Source: Terrimonas sp. (GTDB taxonomy: Bacteria > Bacteroidota > Bacteroidia > Chitinophagales > Chitinophagaceae). Taken from it: a stretch of DNA of 64,000 nt. The notes beneath the pieces are model-generated. The model did no database searches and was not told the origin of the DNA. It saw nothing but the letters and a program-made list of their open reading frames with translations. The position numbers were made by a program, and so were the translations under genes. Location: assembly GCA_016125075.1 (NCBI GenBank), contig WGMO01000015.1, positions 1 through 64,000 of the forward strand. The letters are read 5' to 3'. Numbering within the stretch: position 1 is the stretch's first letter; the number at the start of each line of letters is the position of its first letter. Below, piece by piece: positions 52,184-59,549 of this stretch.

Positions 52184-55075
52184 ATGATCAAAGCCCGGTT
52201 TTTATCTTTTTTATTCCTTTTGGCAGCTTTTTCTTCCATTGCGCAGGAACCTGTATTAAAGGGCGTTGTGAAAGACGGCGAAACAAAACTTCCACTGGCC
52301 GACGCAACCGTCAGGTTAACCGCTTCCGGCGATTCCACAATACGCTATAATACGCTTACGAATAAACAGGGTGTTTTCCAGTTTACAGCTATCAAACCCC
52401 TGTCTTACAGGCTGGAAATCAGTTATTCCGGTTTTGAAATTACCCGTACTGACCTGGCATGGAAAAACAGCAGCCAGGACCTGGGAGACCTGCTTTTGCT
52501 AAGGGAGGCCAAGACCCTGGGTGATGTTACTATCATTTCAAAGACTGCGGCAGTGAGGGTGAAAAATGATACGACCGAGTTCAGTGCCAGCCAGTTTAAA
52601 GTAAACCCCGATGCTAATTCAGAAGACCTGATAAAAAAGATGCCGGGGGTTACCGTCGAAAACGGGGTGGTGAAAGCCGGCGGAGAACAGGTCAAGAAGG
52701 TTACGGTGGACGGCAGGGATTTTTTTGGGGATGATGCAACCGCCACGCTCAGGAATTTACCCGCTGAAATCGTTGATAAAATACAGGTTTTTGATAAACT
52801 GAGCGACCAGGCTCAGTTGACCGGTATTGATGACGGGAATGCGGCAAAATCGATCAATATCGTTACCAAGGCCAATATGCGAAACGGACAGTTTGGAAGA
52901 GTCTTTGCCGGTTATGGCACCGATAACCATTACCTGGCCGGGGGCAATATGAGTTTCTTCAAAAATACAATGCGTTTATCCCTGGTGGGGTTAACCAATG
53001 ACGTTAACCAGCAGAATTTTACAGAAATGGACTTACTCGGCGCTACCAGCAGTTCCAACCGTGGCGGTTTCAGAGGTGGTGGCAGCCGGGGCGGAAGCTA
53101 TGGCGGATATGGTGGTGGTAACAACGGTTTCCTGGTGGGCCAGCAACCCGGTGTTAGCAAAACCAACTCTTTTGGCATCAATTACAACGATCAGTGGGGT
53201 AAGAAAACAGAGGTCAGTGGCAGCTATTTCTTCAACAACAGGAAACTGAATAATAAGGAAACACTATCCAGGGAGTATTTCCTGAATGGTGATTCCAGCC
53301 AGTTTTATGACCAGACAGCGCTTTCATCCAGCAATAACTATAACCACAGGGCCAACCTCCGGATCAATTATAAGATCGACTCTTTTAATTCGATCATGAT
53401 AACACCCTCTGTCAATTTCCAGCGTTATAATTCATTCAATGAAACAACGGGGTATAATTTTTATGATGCCGCCTCACCGATCAGTTCAACCGTAAACAGG
53501 TCGAATGCAACCCGTGATGCCATCAATTTCAATAATAATGTCTTATACCGGCATTCCTTTAAAAAGCGGGGCAGGACTTTTTCTGCTTACCTCACGACCG
53601 GGGTCAACAACAATTCCGGGGAAATTTACAATGATGCTTTTTCCGTGTATTATAAAGGGATCAACAACAACCTGAACGATTCCCTCCAGCAATATACCAA
53701 CCAGCAGACAAAGGGTTTATCCCTTTCTGCCAACCTGAATTACTCTGAGCCTGTGGGTAAAAAAGGGATCATTCAGTTCAGTTATAATCCCTCTTATTCC
53801 CTAAACAAGTCCGACAAGCAAGCTTTTCTGCTGGATAATATTGATAATAAATACAACAATTTCGACAGCCTGCTGTCCAATGTTTTTAAAAACACTTATG
53901 TCACCCAAAAAACAGGACTGGCATACCGGATGGGCGACCGGGACAAAAATATTTCTATCGGGCTCGACTACCAGGCTGCCAGCCTGAACAGTGACCAGAC
54001 ATTTCCTTATAGCACCACGGTAAAAAGGACTTTTAGCAACCTGTTGCCCAGTGCCATGATGCGATTGGATCTTTCCAAACAAAGCAATATCCGTTTGTTT
54101 TACCGGGCCTATACAAATCCTCCTTCCGTGACACAGCTCCAGGATGTGATCAATAACAGTAACCCCCTCCAGCTGTCGACCGGTAACCCCGACCTGAAAC
54201 AACAATATGCCCACCGCCTGGGTATTCGTTACCAGTTCACCAATACCAAAAAGGGGCAGAGCTTTTTTGCGAATATTTTCGGCTCAACCGCCAGCGATTA
54301 TGTGGCCACCGCCACCTATATCGCGCAGCGGGATTCGGTGCTCAATTCCAGTGTAACCCTTTTTAAGGGCTCCCAGTTATCAAAACCCGTCAACCTAAAT
54401 GGTCAATGGAGCGTCAACACCTTCCTGACCTATGGCGCACCGTTGAATTTTATCAAAACAACAATGAATATCAATGCCGGGGTGGTGTATAACAGGACAC
54501 CGGGGCTGATCAATAATGTAGCCAATGTTTCCAATGCCAATACCTTCAATACCGGAATCACTTTTGCCAGTAATATCAGCCAGTATATTGACTTTACGGT
54601 GATTTACAATGCCGGCTTCAGCAATGTAAAAAACAGCCTGCAGCCCAACCTGAACAATAAATATATTTCAGAGGCCACTTCCCTGCGGCTGAACTTATTG
54701 TCAAAAAGCGGGTGGTTGTTTAACAGCGACCTCAATAACCAGATCTATTCCGGGCTTACAGACGGCTTTAACCAGAATTACTGGTTATGGAATATGGCCG
54801 TTGCCAAAAAATTCATGAAAAACCAGCGAGGCGAATTACGCTTATCTGTCTTTGACCTGCTCAACCAGAACCAGAGCATTACGAGAACAACTACCGAAAC
54901 TTATATTGAAGATGTGAATACGCAGGTTATCAAGCAATATTTCATGCTCACCTTTACCCTGAACCTGAAAAACTTCGGAAAAGCGCCTGCCAATAATAAC
55001 CGGCGAAATTTTGAAGGTTTTGACAGGGGCGGATATGGCCCGCCAAGGGGTGGTGGCGGACCCGGGGGGATGTAA
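52184..55075 (+). CDS. TonB-type outer-membrane receptor with Gly-rich segments
   Basis: A 963-residue outer-membrane protein with a signal peptide (FLSFLFLLAAFSSIAQ). The order is a carboxypeptidase-like regulatory domain at about 22-100 (VLKGVVKDGETKLPLADATV), a plug-like domain (GVTVENGVVKAGGEQVKKVT, DKIQVFDKLSDQAQLTGID), then a long barrel. Two unusual parts stand out: a Gly/Arg/Tyr-rich loop at about residues 290-312, and a C-terminal tail with FDRGGYGPPRGGGGPGGM. The barrel strands lie between. It is followed after 73 bp by an ECF sigma gene on the same strand. The substrate is unknown. Confidence 0.9.
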   Translation: MIKARFLSFLFLLAAFSSIAQEPVLKGVVKDGETKLPLADATVRLTASGDSTIRYNTLTNKQGVFQFTAIKPLSYRLEISYSGFEITRTDLAWKNSSQDLGDLLLLREAKTLGDVTIISKTAAVRVKNDTTEFSASQFKVNPDANSEDLIKKMPGVTVENGVVKAGGEQVKKVTVDGRDFFGDDATATLRNLPAEIVDKIQVFDKLSDQAQLTGIDDGNAAKSINIVTKANMRNGQFGRVFAGYGTDNHYLAGGNMSFFKNTMRLSLVGLTNDVNQQNFTEMDLLGATSSSNRGGFRGGGSRGGSYGGYGGGNNGFLVGQQPGVSKTNSFGINYNDQWGKKTEVSGSYFFNNRKLNNKETLSREYFLNGDSSQFYDQTALSSSNNYNHRANLRINYKIDSFNSIMITPSVNFQRYNSFNETTGYNFYDAASPISSTVNRSNATRDAINFNNNVLYRHSFKKRGRTFSAYLTTGVNNNSGEIYNDAFSVYYKGINNNLNDSLQQYTNQQTKGLSLSANLNYSEPVGKKGIIQFSYNPSYSLNKSDKQAFLLDNIDNKYNNFDSLLSNVFKNTYVTQKTGLAYRMGDRDKNISIGLDYQAASLNSDQTFPYSTTVKRTFSNLLPSAMMRLDLSKQSNIRLFYRAYTNPPSVTQLQDVINNSNPLQLSTGNPDLKQQYAHRLGIRYQFTNTKKGQSFFANIFGSTASDYVATATYIAQRDSVLNSSVTLFKGSQLSKPVNLNGQWSVNTFLTYGAPLNFIKTTMNINAGVVYNRTPGLINNVANVSNANTFNTGITFASNISQYIDFTVIYNAGFSNVKNSLQPNLNNKYISEATSLRLNLLSKSGWLFNSDLNNQIYSGLTDGFNQNYWLWNMAVAKKFMKNQRGELRLSVFDLLNQNQSITRTTTETYIEDVNTQVIKQYFMLTFTLNLKNFGKAPANNNRRNFEGFDRGGYGPPRGGGGPGGM

Positions 55076-55148
55076 GAAAGAATGGCAGCCAGGTTTTTAA
55101 AAGCGATAAATAGATTATTTTAGACAGGATAGTAATAACCTGAATGAT

Positions 55149-55724
55149 TTGGTACCAGAACAAGCACTCATTGAGCAATTGAAACGTGGTGATGAAGCAG
55201 CATTTAAGCTGATTGTGGAGCAATGGAAGGATATGGTGTATAACACCTCACTGGGTATTGTGCAAAATGAAACGGAAGCAGAAGATATCACCCAGGATGT
55301 TTTTATCAGGGTTTTTGAATCTATCAGTTCTTTCAAAGGGGAATCGAAGTTCTCCACCTGGTTGTACAGGATCGCGGTTACAAAATCACTTGAGCTGCTG
55401 AGAAGCAAAAAAAGGAAGAAAAGGTTTGCTTTTTTGCAGCCCCTGCTGGGGAATGAAACTGCAGATTCACTACAGCCTGCTGATTTTCAGCATCCCGGCG
55501 TAGCGTTGGATAATAAGGAAAGATCGGTACAGCTTTTTAAAGCTATCGATAAACTGCCTGACAATCAGAAAGCAGCGTTTATCCTTCATAAACTGGAGGG
55601 TATCAGTTATAAGGAAGTCAGTGAAATCCTGGGGACAACGGTCCCGGCTGTGGAATCACTGATGAACAGGGCAAAAAATAATTTAAGGAAACACCTGGAG
55701 GAATTCTACCGTTCCAACAGGTAA
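55149..55724 (+). CDS. ECF-type RNA polymerase sigma factor
   Basis: A 191-residue ECF sigma factor. Region 2 is at about 15-80 (AAFKLIVEQWKDMVYNTSLG, EAEDITQDVFIRVFESISSF, STWLYRIAVTKSLELL). Region 4 ends the protein (QKAAFILHKLEGISYKEVSE, TVPAVESLMNRAKNNLRKHL). The start is a TTG at 55149 or a CTG slightly upstream (55140); no ATG in frame. It is followed by three small genes, one a membrane protein, so it probably controls its own cluster. Confidence 0.92.
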   Translation: MVPEQALIEQLKRGDEAAFKLIVEQWKDMVYNTSLGIVQNETEAEDITQDVFIRVFESISSFKGESKFSTWLYRIAVTKSLELLRSKKRKKRFAFLQPLLGNETADSLQPADFQHPGVALDNKERSVQLFKAIDKLPDNQKAAFILHKLEGISYKEVSEILGTTVPAVESLMNRAKNNLRKHLEEFYRSNR

Positions 55725-55769
55725 ACAGAAGGTTTTATCAATATTTATCATCATATCAGAGGTTAAGCT

Positions 55770-56108
55770 ATGATTAATAAGAACTCCATACAGGATGAAA
55801 TAAACAGGACCCTCGAAAGTCTTGACGGTGCAGAAAGGGCAAGGGCCAATCCTTTCCTTTTTACCCGTATCCAGGCTAAAATGAACCGCGAAAAATCGGT
55901 TTGGAGCATGTTATTGGGCACGATCAGCCGCCCGGCTTTTGCGTTTGCCATAATCGCTTTCATATTGCTGGCCAATATCTGGACCCTTTACCAGGGGAAT
56001 AACCGGACAGATTCCGCCAATTCTGCTTTCCAGGCCGCTACTGCTGCTGATTTACCGGAAGAATACAACCTTGCGGTCAATACATTCTATGATTATGAAA
56101 CCCCTTAA
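55770..56108 (+). CDS. Single-pass membrane protein, possible anti-sigma factor
   Basis: A 112-residue protein with a cytoplasmic N-terminal segment of about 50 residues (SIQDEINRTLESLDGAERAR), one membrane helix (PAFAFAIIAFILLANIWTLY) and a short exported end. It has no zinc-binding anti-sigma motif. Its position 45 bp after the sigma gene and its topology fit an anti-sigma partner, but the sequence does not prove it. Confidence 0.6.
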   Translation: MINKNSIQDEINRTLESLDGAERARANPFLFTRIQAKMNREKSVWSMLLGTISRPAFAFAIIAFILLANIWTLYQGNNRTDSANSAFQAATAADLPEEYNLAVNTFYDYETP

Positions 56109-56114
56109 TGACGC

Positions 56115-56633
56115 ATGACAGATTATATCAAAAATAATAAGACCCTGGTCTTTATCATTGCCATCCTTTTGATTTCCAATATGGCCCTTTTATTCTTCTT
56201 TGTTAAAGGTGATAGGAGAAAAGAGGGGGATCGTGATAAAAGGACGGAAATGAGCACCCGGGATTTTATGGCACAGACACTCAAAGATTCCGTAGGGTTT
56301 ACTGATGACCAGGTGGCAAAATATAAGGAATTGAGCATCGCCCATAAGAAAAGTATTAAACCCTTATTTGATGAGATACGCCAGACAAAGGACAGCCTTT
56401 ACAGGATCCTGGTTCAGCAAAATGTTGCCGATTCGGTGGTGAACAGTCTGCTGGATAAGATTGGCGAGGACCAGCGCAATATTGACCAGAAAATATTCAT
56501 GCATTTTCGCACTTTAAAAACAATATGCACGGCCGATCAGGAAGCAAAATTCGATTCAGTGACCCAGCATATCATCAAACACATGATTGCCGGCCCTTCC
56601 AGAAGAGGCGGCGACAGGGACAGGAAAAAATAA
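56115..56633 (+). CDS. Spy/CpxP-like membrane-anchored protein
   Basis: A 172-residue protein with one N-terminal membrane helix (TLVFIIAILLISNMALLFFF), then a mostly helical exported domain (GFTDDQVAKYKELSIAHKKS, KPLFDEIRQTKDSLYRIL) with the layout of Spy/CpxP-like metal-resistance and chaperone proteins. It ends in an Arg-rich tail (IAGPSRRGGDRDRKK). The gene starts 6 bp after the preceding stop. Such proteins hold unfolded envelope proteins or metals; either fits control by an ECF sigma factor. Confidence 0.8.
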   Translation: MTDYIKNNKTLVFIIAILLISNMALLFFFVKGDRRKEGDRDKRTEMSTRDFMAQTLKDSVGFTDDQVAKYKELSIAHKKSIKPLFDEIRQTKDSLYRILVQQNVADSVVNSLLDKIGEDQRNIDQKIFMHFRTLKTICTADQEAKFDSVTQHIIKHMIAGPSRRGGDRDRKK

Positions 56634-56652
56634 AATCTTAAACATAAATCAA

Positions 56653-57048
56653 ATGAAAAAAACAATCCTTATGATACTGGTATTTGTTACCGGTAGTATA
56701 GCAGCCATGGCCCAGGGCGGATTTCAGCAACGCACTGTGGAAGAAAGGGTAAAAAACGCAATGGAGAAAATGGAAGCTCTTAAACTGGACAAGGAAAAGA
56801 CAGCCAGGATAGACAGCATTTTCACTGATTTTTTCAAGGCGCAGGACAAAGCCATTGAAGAAATGAGAAGCAGCGGTAGTTTTGACCGCGATGCCATGCA
56901 GGCAAAACGGAAAGAACTGGGCGATGAAAGAGACGGAAAATTAAAAAAATTGCTGAGTGAAGATGAATTCAAGAAGTTCAAAGACGAGATTGAACCTGCC
57001 CTGCGCCCACAACGTCCGGGTGGCGGCGGTGGAAGAGGAAATAATTAA
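56653..57048 (+). CDS. Small exported helical protein, Spy-like
   Basis: A 131-residue protein from ATG 56653 (MKKTILMILVFVTGSIAAMA), giving a clear signal peptide; an open frame extends upstream but overlaps the previous gene's end. The mature part is helical and charged (EERVKNAMEKMEALKLDKEK, DKAIEEMRSSGSFDRDAMQA), with a Gly-rich end (RPQRPGGGGGRGNN). It resembles the preceding Spy-like protein and may be a soluble paralogue. It ends the cluster, before the terminator at 57091. Confidence 0.75.
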   Translation: MKKTILMILVFVTGSIAAMAQGGFQQRTVEERVKNAMEKMEALKLDKEKTARIDSIFTDFFKAQDKAIEEMRSSGSFDRDAMQAKRKELGDERDGKLKKLLSEDEFKKFKDEIEPALRPQRPGGGGGRGNN

Positions 57049-57090
57049 ACCGTTTTTCTCAAGGTTGAATGATCATAAGCAGTCATTGAC

Positions 57091-57117
57091 AACCCCGCCG
57101 GCAGGCGGGGTTTTTTT
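57091..57117 (+). terminator. Terminator of the sigma/Spy cluster
   Basis: CCCCGCC (57093-57099) and GGCGGGG (57104-57110) form a 7-bp GC stem with a GGCA loop followed by seven T. It lies 42 bp after the last Spy-like gene and touches the end of the minus-strand amidohydrolase gene. Confidence 0.88.
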
Positions 57118-58210
57118 ATTGCGGGAATAATGACTTATCAATATTGGGAATGATCCTCAGCGCATTTTTATAATAGATCTTCCGCAGAATATCATCGGGG
57201 AGACCCATTCCGTACATCGCCCAGAAAGCATGGTATTTCTTGTGGTAAGGGAAATATTCATCTTCCGATTCCAATACCCGGAAATAAGTTTCATATTCAG
57301 AGGGCACCCAGCTGTCCTTTCCAAAAAGGATACGGTCCTGGTATTTTGTAAAAAATGATTTCGCCATGCGGGGTTGTCTTCCCAGTTCTGCAATCACAGC
57401 CCCAAACTCGACCATCACATTGGGCATAGCATCCAGCAGTTCACCCAGTTTGGCCAGGTCGTTGGGGTACCAGCCAAAATGCGCGGCGATAAAAGTGGTG
57501 CGGGGATGTTTTTTAAACATCCTGTGCTGTTCTTCGATCAGGGTATCCCAGGGAGCAGGATTGGTATCACTTCTTTTACGGCCGGGATGGGTTTCGAGTT
57601 CCAGCCATCGCTCATTATTGGCATCCATCGGGTCCCAGAAAGGTTTGGGGTCTGCAGTATGGATCAATACGGGTATCTTCAGTTCTCCGGCTTTTTCCCA
57701 GATGGGGTCCAGCCGGGGGTCATCCACCGTAATCCTTTTGCCATGAATATCGGTGACGGAAAATCCAAGGCTCTTGTAAATTTTTAAACCATTGGCCCCG
57801 TTCCTGACATCAGCTTCGAGTTGCTTTGCTGCTGCCTCACCCCAGCCGTCTTCTCCCACCTTCCTGAAATCGATATTCGCAAAAACAATGAACCGGTTGG
57901 GATAATGGTCCCTGATATTTTTCGAAGACTGCCTGATCGCATCACCGCTTTGGCCGCTCAGGTTCACCATCACTTTCATGTTCATCTTGTCCATCTCCGT
58001 AACCAGGGTGCTGAGTTCCATCGTCGGCATACCAAACTGGTGGTTATGTACATCAATAAAAGGGTATTTTGCTTTGGTGATATGATGTTCGGGAACCCGG
58101 AGCGTTGAAGGCGGGTTATAAGATTCAAAATCCATTTTTTCTTTGGCCTGCGAACAGGAATAGAGGGAGATACCCGTCAACAGGAACAAGGGAAGCAGGT
58201 TTTTATACAT
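57116..58210 (-). CDS. Amidohydro_2-family lipoprotein
   Basis: A 364-residue lipoprotein (MYKNLLPLFLLTGISLYSCS) of the amidohydrolase-2 family. Metal ligands are seen in KYPFIDVHNHQFGMPT, IPVLIHTADPKPFWDP, TTFIAAHFGWYPND and RILFGKDSWVPSEYE. The family holds decarboxylases and lactonases of aromatic acids. The lipid anchor is unusual for this largely cytoplasmic family. The specific substrate is unknown. Confidence 0.88.
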   Translation of the reverse strand: MYKNLLPLFLLTGISLYSCSQAKEKMDFESYNPPSTLRVPEHHITKAKYPFIDVHNHQFGMPTMELSTLVTEMDKMNMKVMVNLSGQSGDAIRQSSKNIRDHYPNRFIVFANIDFRKVGEDGWGEAAAKQLEADVRNGANGLKIYKSLGFSVTDIHGKRITVDDPRLDPIWEKAGELKIPVLIHTADPKPFWDPMDANNERWLELETHPGRKRSDTNPAPWDTLIEEQHRMFKKHPRTTFIAAHFGWYPNDLAKLGELLDAMPNVMVEFGAVIAELGRQPRMAKSFFTKYQDRILFGKDSWVPSEYETYFRVLESEDEYFPYHKKYHAFWAMYGMGLPDDILRKIYYKNALRIIPNIDKSLFPQ

Positions 58211-58275
58211 GGCCTTCGTTTTAAGAGATCAATGTACAATGTTAAAAGCGAACAGAAAAACCATTGATGGAATTG

Positions 58276-58923
58276 CTATTGCAGCTCCAGGGATATATTA
58301 CGTATTCTTTCAGCCAGTGTATCATAGTCTGTGTATCCCCGGCTGAGCAGGTAGAATTTTTTTACATCTGCCTGCAGGAGAACAGTGGGATAACCACTAA
58401 CCTGTAATTGTTTACAGCGTGCAAACTCATAGTAGGCTTTCTCTTTATAGGCTTCATCAGCCAGCAGCTGGTAAAATGTTTCAGCCGGTATTTCATATTT
58501 GTCCAGTAAATGCCGGTAAGCTTCATTGTCCGTGAGGTCACGTCCTTCAAAATGCAGGGCATATTGAAGATCGGCGGCAAATTCAACCTGGCGGTCAGCC
58601 TGTAACGCTTTGAAAACAGCCATAGCGATGGCCGGCTTTTCGGAACTGAGGAACCAGTCACTGAGATCGGGATGATCAATATGCCATAAATAATCTTTTC
58701 CGAATTCGATTCCGGTCATTTCCTCCACGGTCTTATAGGCTTCTTTGATATATTGGGCGGTCCGGGATACCGGTACGGGATGATCACTGATGATCATACC
58801 GCCGGATAGCACTTCAAAGGCAAACTGCTCCCGGTAATGCAGCGCAAACTTTTTGATCACCGGGCTGAAACCATAACACCAGCCGCAATAGGCATCATAG
58901 CAGTAAAGGATTGTTTTTTTCAT
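58276..58923 (-). CDS. DsbA-family thioredoxin-like protein
   Basis: A 215-residue protein from ATG 58923 (MKKTILYCYDAYCGWCYGFS) with the active-site CGWC motif at about residues 13-16. The long helical insert (KALQADRQVEFAADLQYALH) and the late cis-Pro region (CKQLQVSGYPTVLLQ) are typical of DsbA/FrnE-like cytoplasmic oxidoreductases. There is no signal peptide. It sits 2 bp downstream of the YdeI-like gene, so the two are co-transcribed. Confidence 0.88.
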   Translation of the reverse strand: MKKTILYCYDAYCGWCYGFSPVIKKFALHYREQFAFEVLSGGMIISDHPVPVSRTAQYIKEAYKTVEEMTGIEFGKDYLWHIDHPDLSDWFLSSEKPAIAMAVFKALQADRQVEFAADLQYALHFEGRDLTDNEAYRHLLDKYEIPAETFYQLLADEAYKEKAYYEFARCKQLQVSGYPTVLLQADVKKFYLLSRGYTDYDTLAERIRNISLELQ

Positions 58924-58925
58924 AA

Positions 58926-59534
58926 TCACCTGTATGCCCAGTTCCGGTCTTTTCCTTCTTCCATCATGGCGATGGCTTTTGCAATCCTGTTATTTCTCGT
59001 TTCCTCCCTTTTTGCCTCCGTGATCCATTGAATATATTCTTTCACATGGCTGGGTGGGAATTGCTGGAAGGTGGCCCAGGCTTTTTTATTTTTCCGGATA
59101 GCAGCTAAAAAATAGTCGGGTACTTCCACTGGTTTTTTTGTTGCCGGTTTGGTTTTTTTCAGTTTGATGCTTTGCTCATTAAGAGCCATGGCTTCTTTGA
59201 TCCAGCCAGTAATTTTTTTATCCGGTGGCAGGTCTTTCAGGGATTGGATCCTGCCCAAATGCCCCATGGCGGATTCTGATTTTGCATTTTCGACCAGCAC
59301 TTTATCTTTCATCAGTGCAGCTTTCCAGAAACCAAAACTGCAATGTTGTTTGAAGGCAGCCATATTACAGAGAGGCACTCCTTTGTAATCAAAAAAGGGC
59401 ATACTCCATTTCATGGTCTCTTCCACATCGGGGCAGGCCTTGTGGATCAATATCCTTAAATGCGCAAGGATGGGCCGCGCAAAATCGGCTGATTTTGTGA
59501 TATAGGCGTCGATTGCCGGGTTTTTGGTAGCCAT
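58926..59534 (-). CDS. YdeI/OmpD-associated-like protein (DUF1801)
   Basis: A 202-residue cytoplasmic protein. The N-terminal half is a DUF1801-type domain (HLRILIHKACPDVEETMKWS, MPFFDYKGVPLCNMAAFKQH, CSFGFWKAALM), and the C-terminal half is the YdeI-like helix region (VPDYFLAAIRKNKKAWATFQ, FPPSHVKEYIQWITEAKREE, TRNNRIAKAIAMMEEG). Function is not established. It is directly upstream of the DsbA-like gene. Confidence 0.9.
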   Translation of the reverse strand: MATKNPAIDAYITKSADFARPILAHLRILIHKACPDVEETMKWSMPFFDYKGVPLCNMAAFKQHCSFGFWKAALMKDKVLVENAKSESAMGHLGRIQSLKDLPPDKKITGWIKEAMALNEQSIKLKKTKPATKKPVEVPDYFLAAIRKNKKAWATFQQFPPSHVKEYIQWITEAKREETRNNRIAKAIAMMEEGKDRNWAYR

Positions 59535-59549
59535 ATAGAAATATATATA

